47,677 nucleotides of DNA from assembly GCA_004796375.1 (NCBI GenBank), contig QZLA01000302.1:1-47677 (forward strand), written 5' to 3'. Made by a program: the position numbers and the translations under genes. Of this stretch, positions 25,265-32,582 are shown piece after piece. Numbering within the stretch: position 1 is the stretch's first letter; each line of letters starts with the position of its first letter. Below the pieces are notes generated by a model. The model made no database searches, was not told the DNA's origin, and was given only the letters and a program-made list of their open reading frames with translations. The DNA is from Desulfobacteraceae bacterium. GTDB lineage: Bacteria; Desulfobacterota; Desulfobacteria; Desulfobacterales; Desulfobacteraceae.

Positions 25265-26698
25265 ATGTTTGATATCAAAGCACCGAAAACCAAAGAAGCC
25301 CTTGCCCAGTTTAATCATGAGTTCAGCATATTCATCCGTTTGGAGGACTGTGAGAACATCGCCGACCTGTTCAACACGATCCGTCTGCTGCAGAACCTGG
25401 CCCGTGGCAATAAAATCCTCGAGGCCCTGCTTAGGATGATCCAGTCAATTTCCGCTTTTCTGAACAAGAACAAGGCGTTTGACCGTAAGTTAACCTTGAC
25501 CACCCTGACCGCCATCAAGGAAGATTTTGACTCGATTATATACTCGGCCAGCATGTCTGACGATGCTTCCATAAAGGCTTACAGGCACAGCCTGTCACTG
25601 TTTCATGACTTAAAACACCGTATCGCTCTCGCGCCGTATCAACCACTGCTTGAAGAACTCAAGTCGGCGATCCTGTCACTGGAATGGGAAATCAATCCGG
25701 ACACCACACACGCTTTCAGCCTGAAAGTAAACAGACTGAAAATGAAGTGGCAGTCCAACAAACTCTATGATTCCTTTTTAAACATCCTGCATGCACTGGG
25801 CCAGTACACCCATAAAAAGAAGGCAAGTGCGGATGAGGAAGCCGTGGTCCTGATCAGGACCGTTTATGATCATCTTGAGACCATTGTAACCAAACCGGGA
25901 CTCACCTTTGAACAGAAAAAATCGTTACTGCTTGACGATATTCAACGGTACCGGACATTCAAGGCCAAAATTCAACCGAAGAAAACCAGGCCTGCTGCAG
26001 AGAAACCGATAGCCGAAGCGGATATTCCCGAACTTAAACCGGCATTGTCACAGTTCTCATCCCAGACCGATTCCGCATCCATGGAGGTTGATGAGCTGGT
26101 TTCCCTTTCAGATGAGCAGCTTGTCGCCCAGGAGATAGAAGACAAGAACCTTAAATCCGCTCCTATCCAGCCGCCCTCTAAACCTAAAACCGATGTGATG
26201 GACGATCTGTTCAACCCCAAAGCGTCTCCGGTTGATGACCTGCTGGATAAAATTCATCTCATGAACGTTCTCGGTAAAGATAAAGCTGCCGCTCCCGGAA
26301 TGATGGAATCACAGGAAGCCGGATTTGAAGAGCAGGGAATGAAAAGTTACGCACCCGGAAAAAAAGATCAGCAGCCTATTGAAGAGATTACCAACCGGAT
26401 TGATGATTTTTTCGACATCGGCTCATCAGCGGCACCGGCAAAAAAGAAAACACCCCCTGCCCCTGATCGGAATAAAATACCCAAAGGGCCGATTGGACCC
26501 CTGGTCCATGCGGTCAACCGGGCATCCAGGGAATTGAACCTGCCCAACGTAAACGAAATCAGCATCAAATTGTCTCAGCTTAAGACTGCATTGAAAAAAG
26601 ACCCCAATATCCGGATTGCTGACAAACCGGGTGAGTTTAATTCTTTGATAGACGCCATTGATTCGCTTGTTAACACAATGATCCAGGGAATGAAGTAA
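25265..26698 (+). CDS. Large scaffold-like protein with duplicated helical module
   Basis: I do not recognise a named family for this 477-residue protein. Residues about 20-120 and 136-236 look like two copies of one helical module. The stretches starting NKILEALLRM (49) and NKLYDSFLNI (165) align over 72 residues without a gap, with matching hydrophobic positions. Residues about 240-405 are low-complexity, rich in Pro, Ser, Lys and Asp, and carry short acidic-hydrophobic motifs (MDDLFNPKA, VDDLLDKI, IDDFFDIG). A short helical C-terminal domain (about 410-477) ends the protein. It starts nine bases behind the MglA-like GTPase. It could be an effector or adaptor of that GTPase (inference). No membrane segment is seen. 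Confidence 0.75.
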   Translation: MFDIKAPKTKEALAQFNHEFSIFIRLEDCENIADLFNTIRLLQNLARGNKILEALLRMIQSISAFLNKNKAFDRKLTLTTLTAIKEDFDSIIYSASMSDDASIKAYRHSLSLFHDLKHRIALAPYQPLLEELKSAILSLEWEINPDTTHAFSLKVNRLKMKWQSNKLYDSFLNILHALGQYTHKKKASADEEAVVLIRTVYDHLETIVTKPGLTFEQKKSLLLDDIQRYRTFKAKIQPKKTRPAAEKPIAEADIPELKPALSQFSSQTDSASMEVDELVSLSDEQLVAQEIEDKNLKSAPIQPPSKPKTDVMDDLFNPKASPVDDLLDKIHLMNVLGKDKAAAPGMMESQEAGFEEQGMKSYAPGKKDQQPIEEITNRIDDFFDIGSSAAPAKKKTPPAPDRNKIPKGPIGPLVHAVNRASRELNLPNVNEISIKLSQLKTALKKDPNIRIADKPGEFNSLIDAIDSLVNTMIQGMK

Positions 26699-26703
26699 AA
26701 CTT

Positions 26704-27237
26704 TTGATTGTTTTTTGTGAAGATTGCGGCCAAAAAAACAGTATTACAGCAGATCATCTGGTTCAAAATCAGGCCCGGTTCACATGCACCGTGTGCCTCT
26801 ATGAGAACATCCAGTCTTTAGTCACTCCGACAAGGCCGCCTTCTGCAGACATAAAAAGCACACTATCCCTGTTCTATCAACAGCTCTACAGCAATCCAAA
26901 TATCCTGGGATCCATCATCTACCATATCCGCGACGGCCTGATCAATCACCAGATGCCGGATTCGTTGAACAAAGAGGACCTGATCCTGCTGGCACAGACA
27001 GCAACGCGATGTATGAGCCTTGGCAACGAGACAGGAGATGATATCGTTGAAGCAGAATTTTCACTGCCCAGGCATGCCATACTTGTTTTTTATATCTGTG
27101 ACCAGATCTACTTTATATTGGTCACCCGCGGGTGTGAAATACCGGCAGACCCGACAGGCCGAGATTTTCATGACTTTTTCACCAGCTATCTGGGTCAGAT
27201 CAAAACGCTTTTCAAGAATGCGAACACACACCCATGA
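26704..27237 (+). CDS. Zinc-ribbon protein with possible Roadblock-like domain
   Basis: A 177-residue protein. It opens with a zinc ribbon: CEDC (residues 5-8) and CTVC (about 30-33). After a short linker, residues about 60-170 show a strand (NILGSIIYHIRDGLI), a helix (EDLILLAQTATRCMSLG), strands (VEAEFSLPRHAILVFYICDQIYFILVTRG) and a final helix. This pattern resembles Roadblock/LC7. That is a fold guess by eye, not a family match. The start is TTG 26704, five bases after the stop of the 477-residue gene. The gene overlaps the next one by ATGA. An anti-silencing or transcription role for the ribbon cannot be judged. Confidence 0.65.
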   Translation: MIVFCEDCGQKNSITADHLVQNQARFTCTVCLYENIQSLVTPTRPPSADIKSTLSLFYQQLYSNPNILGSIIYHIRDGLINHQMPDSLNKEDLILLAQTATRCMSLGNETGDDIVEAEFSLPRHAILVFYICDQIYFILVTRGCEIPADPTGRDFHDFFTSYLGQIKTLFKNANTHP

Positions 27238-27530
27238 CACATGACTTCTCAAATCTTGCCGGTTGTATAGGATTTCTAAACCTCTCAAAAGATGGGGAGG
27301 TGATGTCGACAAACCTCACAAACACCCCCCCCCTGGACCGCATGGCGTTTGAGTGGTGCAAGCACAGTGACCATTTCGGAGGCACTCCGGTCAGATTCTC
27401 ACGGTTTACCATGAAAGATCGGCATGTCTATGTTTTCAAACATAAAGACTGCTGGACGGCCCTGGTATTCAACCGGCTGCTGGAACCTGCCGAAACAGAT
27501 CAGTTGTGCGATCAGTTGTCTGTAGACTGA
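27234..27530 (+). CDS. 98-residue Roadblock-like protein
   Basis: A small protein with the sequence pattern of a minimal Roadblock/LC7 fold: strand GCIGFLNLSKDGEVMS, helix DRMAFEWCKHSDHFGG, strands FTMKDRHVYVFKHKDCWTALVFN, and helix AETDQLCDQL. The family assignment is tentative. The start overlaps the stop of the zinc-ribbon gene (ATGA), so the two are probably translated together. A run of nine C (27325-27333) lies in the coding region. The stop abuts the stop of the convergent DUF4388 gene with no base between. Confidence 0.65.
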   Translation: MTHDFSNLAGCIGFLNLSKDGEVMSTNLTNTPPLDRMAFEWCKHSDHFGGTPVRFSRFTMKDRHVYVFKHKDCWTALVFNRLLEPAETDQLCDQLSVD

Positions 27531-28700
27531 TTAGCCTGAAGTGACTTCATCGATCACCTCTTTCATACTGGAGATGATCTTGGTTTTTGTGGAAGACCCG
27601 TTCTGATACTTTTTGATATATTCCAGTACATTCTCAATATCGTTGATGATTCTGTTCAGCGGGTAAGATCCCAATATATCCTTGATCCGCTTAAGAACAT
27701 GGATACAGTATTGGGAAAACGCCTCGATCAGAGAGAACCTGGCCAGGGGCTCCTGGGTTTTTTTCATGGCTTCGGAAACCGAAAGGATGTTCACAGTCTT
27801 ATCATGCCTGGGATGGTACCCCTCAAGGATGTCTTTATGAGGAGGTCCCAGTCCGAATTTAGATTCATCAAACAGATACTCGGCCTGGGTACCGAGTTCA
27901 ACCTGCGCACTTTTCAGGATCGCTTCAAAGATATCCTGAAAAATGGTCACAATGGCATTGATGTCATGGGGATGTTCACCGTCTTTGAGCTGGACCTCCT
28001 CTTTTTTCTCGATGAGTCCGTAAGAAATCACCGTGAACAGGATCTTGTAAACCGCAAACTCATCATACCCGCTGTCCTCGACCAGATGCCGGACCATTCG
28101 ATTTCCGTCAATCAGCGACAGAACCTTCCACTCATTGGCATTCAGTTTGAATTCCTCTTTCTGGTCCACCTTGGATGCGATCCGGAAAACAATCCGGTCT
28201 GACGGTATGGCTTCGTAGATGACCGACATCTCATCCATGCGCCGCGAGGCTTCAAGAATTAATTTCATGGGATTGAGCTGAGTGCCGATCATCCCTTTAA
28301 GATTCAGCTGGGCATCCCTGTACTCGAATTTACCCTTTTTCCAGAGCAGCAGGTTGTAAATAATTTCTTCGACCTGTTTGGTAATGTACTTTTTAAGTAT
28401 CTCGGTAGAGATATGCCCTTTTTCAACCAGGACCTTACCAAGGGAAACCTTGCTGGCGTTTGCAAATGCAAGGCACTCCTTGAGCTGTTTACCGGTGATG
28501 ATGCCCTCAGCGATCATCAGAAATCCGAGACGCGCCTTTTTCAGGGATGATTTGGCATAGACAACAGTTCCCCGATCAAAATAGACCCGGCTCTCCTTAT
28601 CCTCACTGGTTACCCTGAGAAACCCGGTGTTCTGATCATTGCAAAGCATCTGAAAGATACCGGTCAGGTTCTGTCCTTCGAAATCACCCTGAAGATTCAT
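27531..28700 (-). CDS. DUF4388 (PATAN-type) protein
   Basis: 389 residues. The N-terminal domain (MNLQGDFEGQNLTGIFQML.. GFLRVTSEDKESRVYFDRGTVVYAKSS) is DUF4388, found in delta-proteobacterial and cyanobacterial signalling proteins. A linked segment LGFLMIAEGIITGKQLKECLAFA and a winged-helix-like part (LNANEWKVLSLIDGNRMVRHLVEDSGYDEFAVYKILF) follow, as in other family members. The last 150 residues are helical and unassigned. Its gene converges on the Roadblock/MglA cluster. Such proteins are often linked to motility, pili or GTPase systems, so shared function with the cluster is likely but unproven. Confidence 0.8.
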   Translation of the reverse strand: MNLQGDFEGQNLTGIFQMLCNDQNTGFLRVTSEDKESRVYFDRGTVVYAKSSLKKARLGFLMIAEGIITGKQLKECLAFANASKVSLGKVLVEKGHISTEILKKYITKQVEEIIYNLLLWKKGKFEYRDAQLNLKGMIGTQLNPMKLILEASRRMDEMSVIYEAIPSDRIVFRIASKVDQKEEFKLNANEWKVLSLIDGNRMVRHLVEDSGYDEFAVYKILFTVISYGLIEKKEEVQLKDGEHPHDINAIVTIFQDIFEAILKSAQVELGTQAEYLFDESKFGLGPPHKDILEGYHPRHDKTVNILSVSEAMKKTQEPLARFSLIEAFSQYCIHVLKRIKDILGSYPLNRIINDIENVLEYIKKYQNGSSTKTKIISSMKEVIDEVTSG

Positions 28701-28771
28701 ATGGGATCCTGGAAAAAGTCATATATCGCAAATGATTATTGTGTACGCTCAAACATGCCACAAATTTAAGG

Positions 28772-28801
28772 TTATAATGACATAATATCATATTTTTTCA
28801 A
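28772..28801 (-). promoter_or_regulatory. Candidate promoter and dyad upstream of the DUF4388 gene
   Basis: On the minus strand, TTGAAA (28801-28796), an 18-base spacer and TTATAA (28777-28772), about 70 bases before the DUF4388 ATG. An imperfect dyad, ATGACATAATATCAT (28777-28791), lies in the spacer and could be an operator. The -35 overlaps the stop codon of the upstream fusion gene. Confidence 0.3.
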
Positions 28802-31038
28802 GCTTTATTCCCTGATGTCCAGAGCATCAGGAAGTTTTCAATGGCCTGGTAGACCCGAGTAGCTCCTTTACCGAGCAAAATACCGTGCCGGTCAAAGTCA
28901 AAAATGTAGTACTCTTTGAATGCCGATCCGATATGTTGAAACAACCGGCTGGTGCCTTTCGGTTCCACAACGGGATCATTTCTGGACTGAACGACCAGTG
29001 CCGGTTGTTCAATCTGTTTGAGCCGCGGTTCAAGATCGTCCATCAACTTCTCAAGTTCATGGACACCTGAAATGGGATTTCTGTGATAGTTGATATGGGG
29101 ATTTTCAGGCTGATTGGCAATAAATTCCTTGGCCATGGCATCCAGTTTTACCTTTTTAATCATCTGGTTCCAGGTGTCGATGGCCGGAATAAAATAGGAC
29201 CCAAGATCCCTGAGTTGAATCGGCGGGGCAATTGCGAAAACAGCCTTGTAATCCTTGACCCGGGTACACAGTTCCAATGCCAGACCGGCGCCGGTGGAGA
29301 ACCCGCCGATGAAAATGGTTTCACAGCTGTGTTTGAGAACCACATAAGCCTCTTCAACCGATTCTATCCATTGGGTGTAACGGGTTTGAGACAGGTCTTC
29401 AGGAGAGGTGCCGTGTCCCTTCAATCGGGGTGCATACACGGTATAGCCCCGGGCATGGAGATATTGTGCAAACCCTTTAACCTCGGCCGGCGCAGCCATG
29501 TAGCCATGAATGAGCAGCACCCCTGCCCTGTCGCGGTGATACTGCAAAAACACGGGCTGACCAATATCTGATTTTTTTGATTCACCTTCACGGAAATACC
29601 GGTCATAATCCTGATCAAACTCTGCCTGAATTTTTTCAAGCAAGTGGTGCTTGATCAGCTTATGGATTTCATTGTTAGGGATTTGTGCGATTTTTTTCAA
29701 GTGCGCTTCAACCGCTTTTAGAGGCTCAATTTCATTGGTAATTACAAGGAGCGGGTTTTCAATACGGATGCGGTGAAAATCCTCCTGCCGGACAAACCGG
29801 GCCTGGTCTTTAAATATCTTTTGGCCTTCAATGGTGATCACCCCGCTCTCCTGAGCGATTTTGAAAAATGCGTCAAACCGTCCAAACCGATCATCAATAA
29901 GCAGGTGAATCTGATTATCAAAAAAAGACTGGTAATAGCAGAACGACTCATTATGAATCATTTCTGATATGGCATAGTAGACCTTGCATTTGAATTCATA
30001 TAAATCTATGCCATCTGCACGATAGGGAAAATGCTTGAGGATACAGGCCATCACGTGATCATAATTGATGGTGGCCATGGCATAGACGCGCCCCATATAT
30101 GTTTCCATGATATCAATGGAAATCTCTTTGATGACCGGTCTTGAACTTGTCTTTTCATTAAACCCGATAGGCCGCCGGGTGGTCAAATCACTCTCAATCA
30201 GGAAATGGTTCAGAAAGGGCCGGATTTTAATGGGGTCACCAAACCGGATGGTGATATCAGTTCCTGCAAATACCATGGCTCCTTCGGTCATGATTTCATC
30301 CATCAGCCGTTGGGAAGGGGATTTGATAACACGCTGGACAATTCGGCTGAGAATGTTCGGCTTGGGGGTTTCAGGATAGTAGGAGATGTTGATGGGGATA
30401 ATATGTGTTTCATTGCTTAATACCGATTCAATATCAGTGATATCAAAAATGTTGGCAATCCGTTGGCATTCCTCAGGATTTTTCTCCTGCATACGCCGGA
30501 GTCGTTCCCTGAAGAATTCACATCGTAACGCCAAGGCAGCGGCCCCGGTGTGGGGCGGACGTGCTTCGATCCCATCTGATATCTCGAATCCATTTTTTTT
30601 AACTGTTTTTTTATTCTTTACCATCCGACCCTCAGGAAATATGATCCACTCTGCATCTTTTGAAAGCAAGGTGGTGAGAATCAGATCATCCCGATGGGGG
30701 TCACGGGTGGAAACTGCCCCCATACTGCTTAAAAGGGCCTGAAGAAATCCCGATTGAAACAGTTCATCAGCAGCAAGGGACCATACCGGCCGATGGGTGA
30801 TCCGGTGGATATGGTAGGGCAGGAATATGGTTTCAATCCTGGTGAAATGGTTCGCAGTGAAAATATTGGATCCTGAAGGGATGTTTTCACTGCCGATGAT
30901 ATGGATATTGGCTTTTGATAAAAAGGAGAGATACTTCAAAGAGATGCTTGACAGTGAATAGGCAAATTTATTCATGACTGGGTCCCTGGTATAATTTTTA
31001 ACAATGCGCTTGACCTCAGGTTTAATAATACTTAACAT
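28798..31038 (-). CDS. PlsC-type acyltransferase fused to alpha/beta hydrolase
   Basis: 746 residues. The N-terminal part (about 45-300) is a 1-acyl-glycerol-3-phosphate acyltransferase-like domain. Motif I reads NHFTRIE (63-69, Glu where NHx4D is usual), and motif III reads FPEGRM (134-139). The middle region (about 300-500) is unassigned. The C-terminal part (about 505-745) is an alpha/beta hydrolase close to monoacylglycerol lipases: VLLIHGYMAAP, nucleophile in GGFSTGAG (near 580), Asp in SRNDPVVEP (near 688), His in DRHGILL (near 717). One polypeptide may both attach and release fatty acyl groups, for example in lipid remodelling (inference). It has no clear signal peptide. The gene is divergent from the NIL-ferredoxin gene (72-base gap). 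Confidence 0.85.
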   Translation of the reverse strand: MLSIIKPEVKRIVKNYTRDPVMNKFAYSLSSISLKYLSFLSKANIHIIGSENIPSGSNIFTANHFTRIETIFLPYHIHRITHRPVWSLAADELFQSGFLQALLSSMGAVSTRDPHRDDLILTTLLSKDAEWIIFPEGRMVKNKKTVKKNGFEISDGIEARPPHTGAAALALRCEFFRERLRRMQEKNPEECQRIANIFDITDIESVLSNETHIIPINISYYPETPKPNILSRIVQRVIKSPSQRLMDEIMTEGAMVFAGTDITIRFGDPIKIRPFLNHFLIESDLTTRRPIGFNEKTSSRPVIKEISIDIMETYMGRVYAMATINYDHVMACILKHFPYRADGIDLYEFKCKVYYAISEMIHNESFCYYQSFFDNQIHLLIDDRFGRFDAFFKIAQESGVITIEGQKIFKDQARFVRQEDFHRIRIENPLLVITNEIEPLKAVEAHLKKIAQIPNNEIHKLIKHHLLEKIQAEFDQDYDRYFREGESKKSDIGQPVFLQYHRDRAGVLLIHGYMAAPAEVKGFAQYLHARGYTVYAPRLKGHGTSPEDLSQTRYTQWIESVEEAYVVLKHSCETIFIGGFSTGAGLALELCTRVKDYKAVFAIAPPIQLRDLGSYFIPAIDTWNQMIKKVKLDAMAKEFIANQPENPHINYHRNPISGVHELEKLMDDLEPRLKQIEQPALVVQSRNDPVVEPKGTSRLFQHIGSAFKEYYIFDFDRHGILLGKGATRVYQAIENFLMLWTSGNKA

Positions 31039-31110
31039 ATCAGTTCCGTTTACGCCATATTCCGGCCCAGGTTTAGGGTTAATGCTATTTTAATAACGGG
31101 GAGAACGCCA

Positions 31111-31539
31111 TTGTATTCAAAACTGATCATTCTGAATTTTCCGCCGGAGGTCGCCCAAAAGGCAATTGTCTGCCAGTTGACAAAAAAATATGATCTGCTG
31201 TTCAATATCCTGAGTGCAAAAATATCCAACCAGAAAGAGGGATATATGGTTCTTGAGCTGTCCGGAACCAAATCAGACTACAACCGGGGTGTCAGATATC
31301 TTAAAAATCAGGGTGTTACGGTTTCAACCCCGGAGCAGCAGATTTTCAAGGATGTGGAAAAATGTACCCATTGCGGTGCCTGTACAGCGGTCTGCCCGAC
31401 AGAAGCTCTTTATATCAAACGGCCTGAGATGGAAGTGATTTTTGACAAGGAAAAATGCAGTATCTGTGAACTGTGTATCCTGACCTGCCCCAGCCGGGCC
31501 ATGGGACTTTTCTCTGAACACACCGAAACCGCCCTCTGA
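31111..31539 (+). CDS. NIL-domain ferredoxin
   Basis: 142 residues. Residues 1-75 form an NIL-type domain (KLIILNFPPEVAQKAIVCQLTKK, VLELSGTKSDYNRGVRYLKNQGV). Two [4Fe-4S] motifs follow: CTHCGACTAVCP (about 87-98) and CSICELCILTCP (about 119-130). The start is TTG 31111, behind GGGGAG. The stop overlaps the mnmA start (TGATG). Such NIL-ferredoxins are common in methanogens and sulfate reducers, often beside sulfur-transfer genes. Supply of electrons or sulfur to the adjacent tRNA thiolation enzyme is a reasonable guess. Confidence 0.88.
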   Translation: MYSKLIILNFPPEVAQKAIVCQLTKKYDLLFNILSAKISNQKEGYMVLELSGTKSDYNRGVRYLKNQGVTVSTPEQQIFKDVEKCTHCGACTAVCPTEALYIKRPEMEVIFDKEKCSICELCILTCPSRAMGLFSEHTETAL

Positions 31540-32582
31540 TGTCACCCCCTGTTGTAGCCATCGCCTTAAGCGGCGGTATCGATTCACTGATTGCCGCCTT
31601 TCTATTGAAACAACGGGGTTATGATGTTATTGGTGTCCATTTCACCACCGGATATGAAACATCGTGCCCTGATCTCATATCGATCAAGGACCAGCTCAAG
31701 ATCCCCATCCGGATGATCGATCTTTCAAAACCCTTTAAAACGCATGTGGTGGACTACTTTGTCAGTGCCTATGAACAGGGCAGAACCCCCAATCCATGCC
31801 TGATTTGCAATCAGAAAATCAAATTCGGTGCGCTGTTGTCTGTTGCAATAAAGATGGGTGCACAATACCTTTCCACCGGGCATTATGCCGCTGTGGAACA
31901 AGAGACTCTGGAACAGGGGGGGCGCTATTATCTTGTAAAAGGTAGAGATGATTTCAAGGATCAGAGCTATTTTTTATCGATGCTGACCTCCGACCAGATC
32001 AGCCGGCTGATATTCCCCCTTTCAGATCTGACCAAGGATGAGGTGAGACAGATTGCAAGGGAAAACCATCTGACGCCCGTAAGTACCAAAGAGAGTCAGG
32101 ATGTTTGCTTTATACCGCAGAATAAGACCGCAGAGTTCATAGAAACCCGCTTGTCCGATACCCCCAAAAAGGGCCCGATAAGGGATATGAAGGGGCAAAT
32201 CATTGGAGAACACCAAGGTCTTCACCGGTTTACCATCGGGCAGCGAAGAGGGATCAACTGTCCCGGGCCGGAGCCCTACTATGTAAAACAGATCGACACC
32301 TCATCCAATACCCTGGTGGTCTGCACGAAATCAGAGATCAAGGAGACATCTGCTGCAATTGCACTTTTTAACTGGAATGACACCCCGTTCGATCATCAGG
32401 GGCAAAAAATCAGGGTAGAAACAAAAATACGTTACAATCACAAGGCCTCGCCTTCGACCCTGGTCTGGAATGACAGCAGTGTCAAGGTGCTTTTTGATGA
32501 GCCCCAATTCGCTGTCACACCCGGCCAGGGCGCAGTGTTTTACCGTAAAAACCGCGTACTGGGCGCCGGTATCATCTTATGA
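31539..32582 (+). CDS. mnmA: tRNA-specific 2-thiouridylase MnmA with CxxC motif
   Basis: MnmA makes 2-thiouridine at position 34 of tRNAs for Lys, Glu and Gln. It has 347 residues. It has the PP-loop SGGIDS (11-16), GHYAAVE, and the two catalytic cysteines, Cys 90 in NPCLICNQKIKF and Cys 190 in SQDVCFIP. An additional Cys 87 gives a CxxC, where E. coli has Asp (NPDxxC). A CxxC plus distal Cys set could bind an iron-sulfur cluster, as proposed for Fe-S-dependent tRNA thiolases. The gene overlaps both neighbours (TGATG upstream, ATGA with mtaB), so it is translationally coupled to the NIL-ferredoxin and mtaB. Confidence 0.93.
   Translation: MSPPVVAIALSGGIDSLIAAFLLKQRGYDVIGVHFTTGYETSCPDLISIKDQLKIPIRMIDLSKPFKTHVVDYFVSAYEQGRTPNPCLICNQKIKFGALLSVAIKMGAQYLSTGHYAAVEQETLEQGGRYYLVKGRDDFKDQSYFLSMLTSDQISRLIFPLSDLTKDEVRQIARENHLTPVSTKESQDVCFIPQNKTAEFIETRLSDTPKKGPIRDMKGQIIGEHQGLHRFTIGQRRGINCPGPEPYYVKQIDTSSNTLVVCTKSEIKETSAAIALFNWNDTPFDHQGQKIRVETKIRYNHKASPSTLVWNDSSVKVLFDEPQFAVTPGQGAVFYRKNRVLGAGIIL

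Noticed and set aside
28740-28771. Sigma-54-like promoter (TGGCATGTTTGAGC on the minus strand)
   Set aside because: The GG-to-GC spacing is one base short of the strict -24/-12 requirement.
31924-31931. G-rich run in mnmA as a slippage site
   Set aside because: Only seven G in a conserved essential-type gene; too short to argue for phase variation.
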